Assembly: GCA_016718385.1 (NCBI GenBank)
Contig: JADKDK010000002.1
Span: forward strand, 992,001-1,056,000
Source of the DNA: Gammaproteobacteria bacterium
Lineage (GTDB): Bacteria > Pseudomonadota > Gammaproteobacteria > Pseudomonadales > UBA5518
DNA length: 64,000 nt
Direction of reading: 5' to 3'
The notes under the pieces: model-generated
Databases searched by the model: none
Seen by the model: only the letters and a program-made list of their open reading frames with translations
What the model was told of the DNA's origin: nothing
Translations under genes and position numbers: made by a program
Shown here: piece after piece, positions 43,466-52,969 of the stretch
How the letters are laid out: every line of letters starts with the position of its first letter
Numbering within the stretch: the stretch's first letter is position 1

Positions 43466-43632
43466 GTCGGCATTCCGTGAGTCGGCATTCATGCCGACTT
43501 GTGCCTGCCCGGATGCTGCTGTCGCCATGAATGGCGACCTACGGAATAGGCTGCTGTCGCAATGAACGGCGACCTACGGAATAGGCTGCTGTCGCCATGA
43601 ATGGCGACCTACGGGCATGGATGGTGACCCAC
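43462..43632. repeat. REP array with a 35-base tandem repeat
   Basis: 43462-43476 is a truncated head (GTAGGTCGGCATTCC). 43477-43498 (plus) is a full element with stem GTCGGCATTCATGCCGAC. After the 22-base spacer, three minus-strand elements (43521-43542, 43556-43577, 43591-43612) with stem GTCGCCATTCATGGCGAC follow at exactly 35-base steps, the second with two changes. A decayed fourth copy ends at 43632. The array fills the gap between convergent genes. Confidence 0.88.
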
Positions 43633-43634
43633 GG

Positions 43635-44399
43635 TCAGCGGCGGAACTGGCGGAAATCGGGGGGCCGCTTCTCGATGAAGGCCTCGATCGCCTCGCGGTT
43701 CTCGGGCGTGCCGACGCTGCGCACCATGCCCGCATCCTCGGCCGCCAGCGCGGCGTGCAGGCCGGCGCGGTGCACCGCCTTCAGCGTGCGCTTGGTTTCC
43801 TGCAATGCGCTGGTCGGCCACTGCGCGATCTCGCGCGCTTTCGCCAGCGCGTGTGCGAAGAGCTCCGCGTCGGGCAGCACCGCGGTGGCGATGCCGGTCT
43901 CCAGCGCGCGCGGCGCCGTGATCCATTCCGCGGTGAACAGCAGCTCCGCCGCGCGGCGCGCGCCGATGTTCGCCTGCAACTGGTAGCTGGAGGCGAATTC
44001 CGGCACCAGCCCCAGGCTCACGAAGGGCAGGCGCATGCGCAGGCTCTCGCCGACGTACAGCACGTCGCAATGGAACAGCAGCGTGGCGCCGCCGCCGACC
44101 GCGATGCCGCTGGCCGCGGCTACCAGCGGCTTGTCGAAATCGCACAGCAGCCGCGCGCAGCGCGCGAAGGGATGGTCGGCCCCGGCGTCGCTGAACTCGT
44201 ACAGGTCGGTGCCCGAGGAGAAGTTCCCGCCGGCGCCACTCACCAGCACCACCGCGACGCGCTTGTCGCCCTGCGCCTCGGAGATCGCGTCGGCGAAAGC
44301 CGCCCACTGCTCGATGTTGAACGCGTTCTTGCGCTCGGGCCGGTTCAGCGTGAGCTTCAGCACGCCGTCGTCGAGTTCCTTCAGTATCGTATTGCTCAT
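43635..44399 (-). CDS. Enoyl-CoA isomerase/hydratase family protein (ECI2-like)
   Basis: 254 residues from the ATG at 44399. Oxyanion segments are GNFSSGTDLYEF and SGIAVGGGATLLFHCDVLYV. LPFVSLGLVPEFASSYQL carries the single catalytic Glu in the PE-x-x-SS context seen in Delta3-Delta2-enoyl-CoA isomerase 2, while the first hydratase Glu is absent (GGGAT). Double-bond isomerisation is therefore favoured over hydration. It is in a same-strand run with the following nitroreductase, crotonase and ligase genes. Confidence 0.85.
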   Translation of the reverse strand: MSNTILKELDDGVLKLTLNRPERKNAFNIEQWAAFADAISEAQGDKRVAVVLVSGAGGNFSSGTDLYEFSDAGADHPFARCARLLCDFDKPLVAAASGIAVGGGATLLFHCDVLYVGESLRMRLPFVSLGLVPEFASSYQLQANIGARRAAELLFTAEWITAPRALETGIATAVLPDAELFAHALAKAREIAQWPTSALQETKRTLKAVHRAGLHAALAAEDAGMVRSVGTPENREAIEAFIEKRPPDFRQFRR

Positions 44400-44434
44400 G
44401 TCGTTTCCCGACCGGATGTCGTTGCGCTGCTTTC

Positions 44435-45133
44435 TCAGCTCACGAAGCGCACGTTGTCGGCCAGCGCCGCGCGGCCGAGCCGGCAATCGTTCGCCGCATT
44501 CGCGGTGTCCTCGTAGCCGAAGGAGATGCCGAACAGCAGCCGGTGCGAGGCGTCCACGCCGCACTCGGCGCGCACCTGGTCGCAGAGGAAGCTGAGCGCC
44601 GTCTGCGGGCAGCTCCCGAGCCCGTGGGCGGCGAGCGCCAGCATCAGCGTCTGTGCGTACATGCCCGCGTCGGCCGCCTCGCGCACACCGGCCCAGTCCG
44701 GGATGAACAGGAAGGCGACGTGCGGCGCGTCGAAGAAAGCGAAGTTGCGCATGAACGCCGCGCCCCGCGCGGCCTTGTCCTCGCGCGCGATGCCCATCGC
44801 GCCGTAGAGCTTTTCGGCGGCGTCGTACTGGCGCTCCTTGTAGACACCCGCGTATTTGCCCGCATAGGGGAAGTCCATCGAGACCTGCCCCGAGGCGAAA
44901 TCCGCCATGAAGCGCTGGCGCAGGCGCTCGCAGGCCGCGCCGCTCGCCACCGCGGCGAGCCAGGGCTGGGTGTTGCAGTTCGAGGGCGCGCGGTTGGCCA
45001 GCGCGAACACGTGCTCGAGCAGCGGCTGCGGCACGGGATCGGGACGGAAGGCGCGCACCGAGCGGCGCGCCAGCACGGCGGCATCGAAGCTCAGGGAATC
45101 GTCTTTCGCCGTGACTGCTGCAATGGTCGTCAT
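44435..45133 (-). CDS. Nitroreductase-family flavoprotein
   Basis: 232 residues from the ATG at 45133. VLARRSVRAFRPDPVPQPLL is the FMN-phosphate-binding start, APSNCNTQPWLAAVASG the substrate side, and LMLALAAHGLGSCPQTALSF and ISFGYEDTANAAND the C-terminal signature. It resembles the PnbA type. It lies inside a putative CoA-ester catabolic operon; a role in reducing an unsaturated or nitro intermediate is possible but unproven. Confidence 0.88.
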   Translation of the reverse strand: MTTIAAVTAKDDSLSFDAAVLARRSVRAFRPDPVPQPLLEHVFALANRAPSNCNTQPWLAAVASGAACERLRQRFMADFASGQVSMDFPYAGKYAGVYKERQYDAAEKLYGAMGIAREDKAARGAAFMRNFAFFDAPHVAFLFIPDWAGVREAADAGMYAQTLMLALAAHGLGSCPQTALSFLCDQVRAECGVDASHRLLFGISFGYEDTANAANDCRLGRAALADNVRFVS

Positions 45134-45165
45134 GAATGAAGGGTCCTCGGCTGCGGGGATGGCGC

Positions 45166-45984
45166 TCACTTGCCCTTGAACTCGGGCGGGCGCTTTTCCT
45201 TGAAGGCCTTCATGCCCTCGCGCGCGTCCTCGGTGGCGAACACCGGCCAGCCCACCTCGTCGGAGCGCAGCATCGCGTCGGCTTCCGCCAGGCACTCTTC
45301 GTGCTCGCGCAGCGACTTCATCACCGCCTTGACGGCCACGGGTCCGTTCCTGCCGATCTGGGCGGCGATCGCCAGCGCCTCGTCCAGCGTCTTGCCCTTG
45401 GGCACGATGCGGTTGATCAGGCCCCAGTCGAGCGCTTCCTGCGCCGTCACGTGGCGCCCGGTCAGCAGGATCTCGGCGGCGAGGCAGTAGGGAATCTGGC
45501 GGCGCAGCCGGATCGTCGAGCCGGACATCGGGTACAGGCCACGGGCGACCTCGGTCACGCCGAACACCGCGTCCTCGGCCGCCACGCGGATGTCGGTGCC
45601 CTGCAGTATCTCGGTGCCGCCGGCCAGCGCGTAGCCTTCCACCGCGAGCACGATCGGCTTCAGCGGACGGTTGTCGCGCAGCAGCGCCTGCCAGTGCAGG
45701 TTCGGCACGTCCTTCATCAGCGCCTGGATCTCGTCGGCCTCCGTGCCGCCGCCCGAGGGGCCGGTCTTCAGGTCCATGCCGGCGCAGAAGGTGTCGCCGC
45801 GCGCCGTGAGCACGGCGCAGCGCAGCTCGTCGTCGCTGTCGAGCAGGCGCCAGGCGCGGTACATCCCGACCAGCATCGGCGGGTTGAAGGCGTTCTTCGC
45901 CTCCGGGCGGTTCAGGGTCACGACCAGCGTGTGTCCGTCCCTCTCCACGAGACAGGTGCCGGTGCCGATGCTCAGTTGTTCCAT
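45166..45984 (-). CDS. Enoyl-CoA hydratase, crotonase family
   Basis: 272 residues. GDTFCAGMDLKTG and EGYALAGGTEILQGTDIRVA form the oxyanion hole with the first catalytic Glu; AVFGVTEVARGLYPMSGS holds the second Glu, so a true hydratase is plausible. The C-terminus EDAREGMKAFKEKRPPEFKG is the standard family end. It is 43 bases downstream of the FadD19-like ligase gene and probably co-transcribed with it. Confidence 0.9.
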   Translation of the reverse strand: MEQLSIGTGTCLVERDGHTLVVTLNRPEAKNAFNPPMLVGMYRAWRLLDSDDELRCAVLTARGDTFCAGMDLKTGPSGGGTEADEIQALMKDVPNLHWQALLRDNRPLKPIVLAVEGYALAGGTEILQGTDIRVAAEDAVFGVTEVARGLYPMSGSTIRLRRQIPYCLAAEILLTGRHVTAQEALDWGLINRIVPKGKTLDEALAIAAQIGRNGPVAVKAVMKSLREHEECLAEADAMLRSDEVGWPVFATEDAREGMKAFKEKRPPEFKGK

Positions 45985-46027
45985 GCGCGGATTCCCCGGT
46001 AGATTGCTGTGTCGTGAGCGCGCCGGC

Positions 46028-47660
46028 TCAGCCGACGCGGTGTGCGCCGGCCAGCGCGATTTCCTTCGCGCGCGCGTAATTGGGCTTGCCGTTCGGCTGG
46101 CGCGGGATCTCGCCGACCACGTGCAGCTCGCGCGGCACCTTGTAGCCGGCGATGTGCTTGCGCGCCTCCTGCTGCAGCTCCTCCAGCGTGGGCGCCGCGC
46201 CGCGCGGCGAGATCACCGCGGTGACCTTCTGCCCCCAGCGCTCGTCGGGCGTGGCGACGACCAGCGCATCGAACACGGCCGGGTGGTTCTTCAGCGCCTG
46301 CTCGACCTCCTCGGGGAAGATCTTCTCGCCGCCGCTGTTGATGCAGTTCGAGCCGCGGCCGAACACCGTGATCGAGCCGTCCATTTCCAGCCGTGCCGAG
46401 TCGCCGGTCAGCAGCCAGCGCTTGCCCTCGACCGTCACGAAGGTCTTGGCGGTCTTCACCGGGTCGTTGAAATAGCCGACCGGGATGTGGCCGGAGCGCG
46501 CGAATATGCCCATCTCGCCGGGCTGCGCGTGGCGCAGCTCCTCCTCGACGATCACGTCCATGAACGGCGTGCGCGTCACGTTGCCGAGACCGTTCTCCGC
46601 GTCCGCGCGGCGCTGGCCGTTGTCCATGCCCATCTGGCCGCCCTCGGAGGAACCGAAGGAGTTCGTGATCAACACGTTCGGGAAATGCTCGCGGAACTTC
46701 GCCTGCTTGGACTCGGAGAACACCGCGCCGCCCGAGCCCACGTTGAACACGCTGGAGAGATCCCAGCGCCCCGGGTTGCGCTCCAGCACATCGAGCAGCG
46801 GAATGGCCATCGCATCGCCGACGATCGAGACGGCATTGATGCGCTCGCGCGCGACGATGTCCCACACCTCCTCGCCGTCGAGATGGTGGCTCGGGTTCAG
46901 CACCAGCTTGCCGCCCGCCAGCAGCTGGATGCAGGCGTACCACCAGCAGGCGCCGTGCATCAGCGGCGCCAGCGCCATGCCGGTGACCACGAAGCCGTCC
47001 TTCGCGCGCACCGCGATGTCCTCGGGCTGCTCGATCGGCCCCGGCCGGGTGGAAGTGGCCGCCGCCGCCCATCGCGGCGTAGAACACCGCCTTGTGCGGC
47101 CACATCACGCCCTTGGGCATGCCGGTGGTGCCGCCGGTGTAGAGCAGGAACAGGTCATCGTCGGAGCGCTCGGCGAAATCGCGCGCGGGCGCACCCTGCG
47201 CCAGCGCCGCCTCGTAGCCGATGGCGCCGATCGTGGCCGGATCGAAGGCCGTGCCGTCGTCCACCGTGACCAGCGTCTTCAGCTGCGGCGAGCCGGCGCG
47301 CACCGCCGCGAGGTGCGGCACGAACTCGCGATGGTGGATGCAACCCGCCATCTCGGCGTTGTTCAGGACGTACGACAACTCCTCGTCGACGTAGCGGAAA
47401 TTCACGTTGACCGGCACCGCGCGCACCTTGAAGCAGGCCAGCATGCCCTCGAGGTACTCGTTGCAGTTGTACAGGTACAGCCCGACCTTGTCACCGGCGC
47501 CGATGCCCTGCGCGGCCAGGTAGTGCGCGAGCCGGTTGGAACGCTCCTCGAGCTGTGCATACGTGAGGCGCGCATCGCCGCAGACCAGCGCCTCGCGCTC
47601 CGGCACCGTGTCGGCGACGATTTCGAACAGATCGGCGAGATTGAAATGCCTGGCTGGCAT
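46028..47660 (-). pseudogene. FadD19-like acyl-CoA synthetase, frameshifted as given
   Basis: From the ATG at 47660 (MPARHFNLADLFEIVADTVP) the AMP-binding domain reads normally through YTGGTTGMPKGVMWPHKAVF, then shifts frame near 47040; the rest (GSGGAVFSESKQAKFREHFP, SFGSSEGG, CINSGGEKIFPEEVEQALKN, AGYKVPRELHVV) continues to the stop at 46028. Dropping one C from the CCCC at 47039-47042 rebuilds a 543-residue ligase. The start and the INSGGEK-PEEVE motif resemble actinobacterial FadD19/FadD17, which activate sterol side chains. Homopolymer error is likely. Confidence 0.85.
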
Positions 47661-47773
47661 GAACGCGTGCTCCGGTGGCCGTGGGAGGACGGCAGAGGAT
47701 ACGCGAGGGCCCGGAGGCGCGACAAATGACAAACCGGCAATCAAGCAGGCACGCCGGCGCGGCGCGCGCCGGC

Positions 47774-48169
47774 TCAGGGAACCAGCGCCACCTGCATGTT
47801 GTGCGCGATGTGTCCGGCCACCCGGCGCGCGCGCTCGGCGTGCGGCCCGCTGTAGCCCTCGTCGAGGGTGGTGCGGAACAACGCAAGCCAGCGCTCGAAA
47901 TCGCCGGGCTCCAGTGTCTGGCGGGCGTTCAGCGCGCGATGGATGTTCATGGTGTGGCGACGATAGCCGTCGGCGCCCAGGATGAGCTTCTCCCAGTACG
48001 AGCAGATGATCGGCAGGTGCTTCGCGAGGTCTATCGCGGCGACGTCGAGGAAGATCGGGGCGAGCCGTTCGTCGGCGAGCACGCGCGCGTAAAAGGCCTC
48101 GATGAAGGCGCGGATGCGCGCGGGCGAGTCGAGGTCCGGCAGGGGACTAGCGCTTGCTCTTCCTGACAT
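47774..48169 (-). CDS. Group III truncated haemoglobin
   Basis: 131 residues with the group III pattern: IRAFIEAFYARVLADERLAP, HLPIICSYWEKLILG, YRRHTMNIHRALN with the haem-ligating His, and FERWLALFRTTLDEGYSG. Its ATG lies inside the last codons of der (23-base overlap), so its translation may depend on the end of the housekeeping operon. Such proteins bind O2, NO or sulfide; the physiological ligand is not known. Confidence 0.87.
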   Translation of the reverse strand: MSGRASASPLPDLDSPARIRAFIEAFYARVLADERLAPIFLDVAAIDLAKHLPIICSYWEKLILGADGYRRHTMNIHRALNARQTLEPGDFERWLALFRTTLDEGYSGPHAERARRVAGHIAHNMQVALVP

Positions 48170-49553
48170 GCTGCATCATCCGCTTGCGCTTGTATTCCTG
48201 GCGCGGCGTCAGCGTGTTGCGCTTGCCCGCGTACGGGTTCGTGCCGGTCACGAACTCGATGCGCAGCGGCGTGCCCACCAGCTTCAGTTCGCGACGGTAC
48301 ACGTTCTCCAGGTAGCGGCGGTAGTGCTCGGGAACGTCCGCGGTCTGGTTGCCGTGGACCACGATCACCGGCGGGTTGCTGCCGCCCGGGTGCGCCATGC
48401 GCAGCTTGATGCGCCGCCCGTGCACCAGCGGCGGCGGGTGCGACGCCACGGCATCCTCGAGGATCGCCGTGAGGCGGTTGGTGGGCAGCTTGCGTCGCGC
48501 CGATGCGTAGGCACGATCGACCGCGGCATACAGCTGTCCCACGTTCGAGCCGTGCAGCGCGGAGATGAAATGCACCTCGGCGAAATCGGCGAACATGAGC
48601 CGCCGATCGAGCTCGCTCCTGAGGGCGGCCTTCTGGTCGGTGCCGAGACCATCCCACTTGTTGCAGACGATGATCAACGAGCGTCCGCTCTCGATCACGT
48701 GCCCGATCAGGTGAACGTCCTGCTCGAACAGGCCCTCGCTGGCATCGACCAGCACCAGCGCCACGTTGGCATCGGCGATCGCCTGCAGCGTCTTCACGAT
48801 GGAGAACTTCTCCACCGTCTCGTGCACGCTGCGCTTGCGCCTCAGGCCCGCGGTGTCGATCAGCGTGTAGCGCTTCTCGCCGCGCTCGAAATCGACGTAG
48901 ACGCTGTCGCGCGTGGTGCCCGGCTGGTCGAAGACCACGACGCGCTCCTCGCCGAGGATGCGGTTCACCAGCGTGGACTTGCCCACGTTGGGTCGCCCGA
49001 CCACCGCGACCCTGACGCGCTCCCCGCCCCCCTCGCCCTCCCCGGCCTCCGGTTCGCCGCAATCCGGGAAGGCATCGATCAAGGCCTGCTGCAGCTGCTG
49101 CACGCCGCGCCCGTGCGAGGCACTCACCATCAGCATGGTGCGCGCACCGAGCTCGTGGAACTCCGCGCCGGACAGCAGCTCGTCGGTGCCGTCGATCTTG
49201 TTGACCACCAGCATCAGCGGCTTGCCGCTCTCGCGCAGCAGCGCAACGATGCGCTGGTCGGCCGGCGTCACGCCCGCGCGCGCATCGACCAGCACCAGCG
49301 CGAGATCGCACTCGGCGACCGCGGCCAGCGACTGGCGCGCCATCTCGGCATCGATGCCGGCCTCCTCGCCGCTGAGCCCCCCGGTGTCGATCAGGATGAA
49401 GCGGTGCTCACCGGCGCGGAACTCGCCGTACTGGCGATCGCGCGTGAGCCCCGGGATGTTGGCAACCAGCGCATCGCGGCTGCGCGTGAGACGGTTGAAC
49501 AGCGTCGACTTGCCGACGTTGGGCCGTCCTACCAGCGCGATGACGGGCAGCAT
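48147..49553 (-). CDS. der: Ribosome assembly GTPase Der (EngA)
   Basis: 468 residues with two GTPase domains: GRPNVGKSTLFNRLTRSRDA near residue 9 and GRPNVGKSTLVNRILGEERV near 185. Each has DTAG/DTGG and NKxD (VVNKIDG, VCNKWDG). A KH-like C-terminal domain (PLRIEFVTGTNPYAGKRN) and a basic tail (KRKRMMQHVRKSKR) follow. Der acts in 50S subunit assembly. It is the last housekeeping gene of the operon, 11 bases after bamB. Confidence 0.97.
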   Translation of the reverse strand: MLPVIALVGRPNVGKSTLFNRLTRSRDALVANIPGLTRDRQYGEFRAGEHRFILIDTGGLSGEEAGIDAEMARQSLAAVAECDLALVLVDARAGVTPADQRIVALLRESGKPLMLVVNKIDGTDELLSGAEFHELGARTMLMVSASHGRGVQQLQQALIDAFPDCGEPEAGEGEGGGERVRVAVVGRPNVGKSTLVNRILGEERVVVFDQPGTTRDSVYVDFERGEKRYTLIDTAGLRRKRSVHETVEKFSIVKTLQAIADANVALVLVDASEGLFEQDVHLIGHVIESGRSLIIVCNKWDGLGTDQKAALRSELDRRLMFADFAEVHFISALHGSNVGQLYAAVDRAYASARRKLPTNRLTAILEDAVASHPPPLVHGRRIKLRMAHPGGSNPPVIVVHGNQTADVPEHYRRYLENVYRRELKLVGTPLRIEFVTGTNPYAGKRNTLTPRQEYKRKRMMQHVRKSKR

Positions 49554-49564
49554 CGTGGCGCCTC

Positions 49565-50773
49565 TCAGCGGCTCTCGACGCGGTAGGCCCGCAGCCCGCC
49601 GTCGTTGCCGTACACGTACAGCATGTCATTGCCCCCGACCATGTCGGCGCGCACGCCGTCGCCATCGGCGCGCACGCGTCCCGCGAAATGGCCGTCGGCC
49701 TGCGACAGCAGGTGCACGTAGCCGTCGAAATCCGCCACCGCGACATGGCTGCCGATCACCGCCGGCGCGCCGGGCTGGCGCCGTGCCAGCTGGTCGTTCT
49801 GCCAGCGCAGCGCGCCGCCGGCGGCCTCGTAGGCGCTCACGGTGCCGCTCGCCTCCGCCACGTAGATATTGCCGAAGCCCTCGGCGATGCCGACGTAGCT
49901 CGAGGCATCGCGCGCCCACACCGGGCGCCCGTTGGCGATGTTCAGGCCGCCGAGCTTGCCCTGGTAGGTCACGGCGAACACATTGGCGCCGACCAGCAGC
50001 GGCCGGCCCTCGATGTCGATGGTGCGCTCGATGTCCGATTGCCCCTGCGGATTGGCGATGCGGCCATCCCACAGCACCGTGCCGGTGTCGGCCTTGATGG
50101 CCACGATGCGTCCGCTGGCGAGCGCCGCATACGCGACACCCTCGCTCAGCAGCGGTGCGGCGGTGCCGCGCAGCGTCAGCAGCGGATTGCTGCTGTCGTG
50201 CGTCCAGCGCCGCGCGCCGGTCGCCGCGTCCAGGCCCGTCACCTTGCCGTCGAGCGTCTGCACCACGACCACGTCCCAGTCCGCCGCGGGCGGAGCCAGC
50301 ACCTCGCTGCTCACGCTCGCGCGCCACAGCTCGCGCCCCGTCGCGCTCTCCATCGCGATCACGCGCCCGCGGGTGTTGCCCACCAGCACCAGGTCGCCGC
50401 CCACGCCCACCCCGCCGGAGAGCTCGGTATCGACGTCGACCTTCCAGCGCCGCTTGCCGCTCGCCGCGTCGAGGGCTGCCACCGTGCCGTTCTGCGCCGC
50501 GACATAGATCGCGTCACCGTAGAGCGCGGGCTGCAGGCGGTTGTACAGCTTGCCCTGGCCGTTGCCGACGCCGGTGCTCCAGACCTTGCGGATGTCCACC
50601 TCGGGGTCGAACTCCACCAGTTCGGCCGGCGCGAGCGCGGCATCCTCTTCGTCGTCGCCGATGCTCTTGACGTAATCCACCATGCCGCAGGCGCCCAGCA
50701 TGCCCGCGAGGGATGCCGCGAGCAGTGCCCGCAGCAGCGCCGGACCGAGCCGTTTCTTCTCGCCGATGATCAT
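49565..50773 (-). CDS. bamB: Outer membrane assembly lipoprotein BamB
   Basis: 402 residues with a lipoprotein signal (ALLAASLAGMLGAC) and an eight-bladed PQQ-like propeller, seen as repeated patterns such as AALDAASGKRRWKVDV, TGLDAATGARRWTHDS and VSAYEAAGGALRWQND. BamB supports BamA in folding outer-membrane beta-barrels. Its ATG overlaps the yfgM stop (ATGA). Length and position before der match the conserved operon. Confidence 0.96.
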   Translation of the reverse strand: MIIGEKKRLGPALLRALLAASLAGMLGACGMVDYVKSIGDDEEDAALAPAELVEFDPEVDIRKVWSTGVGNGQGKLYNRLQPALYGDAIYVAAQNGTVAALDAASGKRRWKVDVDTELSGGVGVGGDLVLVGNTRGRVIAMESATGRELWRASVSSEVLAPPAADWDVVVVQTLDGKVTGLDAATGARRWTHDSSNPLLTLRGTAAPLLSEGVAYAALASGRIVAIKADTGTVLWDGRIANPQGQSDIERTIDIEGRPLLVGANVFAVTYQGKLGGLNIANGRPVWARDASSYVGIAEGFGNIYVAEASGTVSAYEAAGGALRWQNDQLARRQPGAPAVIGSHVAVADFDGYVHLLSQADGHFAGRVRADGDGVRADMVGGNDMLYVYGNDGGLRAYRVESR

Positions 50774-51564
50774 TGCTTGGTCGCTCCCGTGTCAGGGGTC
50801 GTGGCATCCGCCGCTGCCGGATCCGCAGCCGCCGGGGCAGCGCCCGCGGCGGGCTCGCCCAGCTCCAGTTCCTGAAGCTTGAGCTGCAGCAGGCGCGACG
50901 CCGTGGTGCCCTCGCGGCTGCCGGCACGCTCCACCGCCGCGCGATAGGCCGTGATGGCACCCGCGGTATCGTTGCGCCGGCTCAGGATATCGCCGCGCAG
51001 CTCGAGCTTCTCTACCGCGAAATCGTCCGTGCCCGCGGCATCGAGCACGGCCAGGGCATCGTCGGAGCGCCCCAGCGCGAGCAGCACGCGCGCCAGCCGC
51101 ACACGCGCCAGCGCGCCTAGCTGCGGATCCGCGTAACGCCCGAGCAGGCCGTCGATGCGCGTGGCCAGCGCGCCGCGAGCCACGTCGGGCTGGCGCTCCA
51201 GCAGGGCACGCAGCTCGGTCTCGGCCGCGATGAGCTCGTTCTTCCCGACGTGCAGTCGCGCCAGCATCAGCGAGGCGTAGTCGGCGTAGCGCGAACCGGG
51301 ATTCAGCTCCTTGAGCTGCGTCGCGAGATGCGCGGCGGTAGTGCCCTGGATCGGGTCGGTGGCCGCCGCATCGACGGCCTGCAGCAACTGCTGGTAGGTG
51401 ACCGCCGCCTGCTCGCTCGCGCCCTGCTGGCGCTGCTGCCACCACTGCCAGCCGAACACCAGCGCCAGCGCCAGCCCGACGCCGATCAGGGTCGACGAGC
51501 CGTTGCGCGCCCACCACTGCTTGAGTGCCTTGATCTGGTCTTCTTCAGTACCGTAAGGATCCAC
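50770..51564 (-). CDS. yfgM: YfgM-family TPR protein, SecYEG/PpiD-associated
   Basis: 264 residues: a short cytoplasmic N-terminus (MDPYGTEEDQIKALKQWWAR), one membrane helix (SSTLIGVGLALALVFGWQWW) and a periplasmic TPR domain (YADYASLMLARLHVGKNELI and onward). The Ala/Thr-rich tail is low-complexity. YfgM links the translocon to periplasmic chaperones. It lies between hisS and bamB as in other gammaproteobacteria. Confidence 0.94.
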   Translation of the reverse strand: MDPYGTEEDQIKALKQWWARNGSSTLIGVGLALALVFGWQWWQQRQQGASEQAAVTYQQLLQAVDAAATDPIQGTTAAHLATQLKELNPGSRYADYASLMLARLHVGKNELIAAETELRALLERQPDVARGALATRIDGLLGRYADPQLGALARVRLARVLLALGRSDDALAVLDAAGTDDFAVEKLELRGDILSRRNDTAGAITAYRAAVERAGSREGTTASRLLQLKLQELELGEPAAGAAPAAADPAAADATTPDTGATKQ

Positions 51565-51601
51565 GATCTCTCCCCGTTGCGCTCTCTCTGTGCGCCACCG
51601 C

Positions 51602-52885
<1,284 letters not shown>

Positions 52886-52969
52886 CGCGCTGGTCTCCGG
52901 TTTCAACAGGCGAACCGCCGGAGCCGACGGCCGGCGGAGCAAAAAAACATGCGCACGGTATAGCCAGAG

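Noticed and set aside
43521..43612. CRISPR or phage-type tandem array
   Set aside because: The 35-base unit is wholly repeated including the spacer part, so there are no unique spacers, and no cas genes are near.
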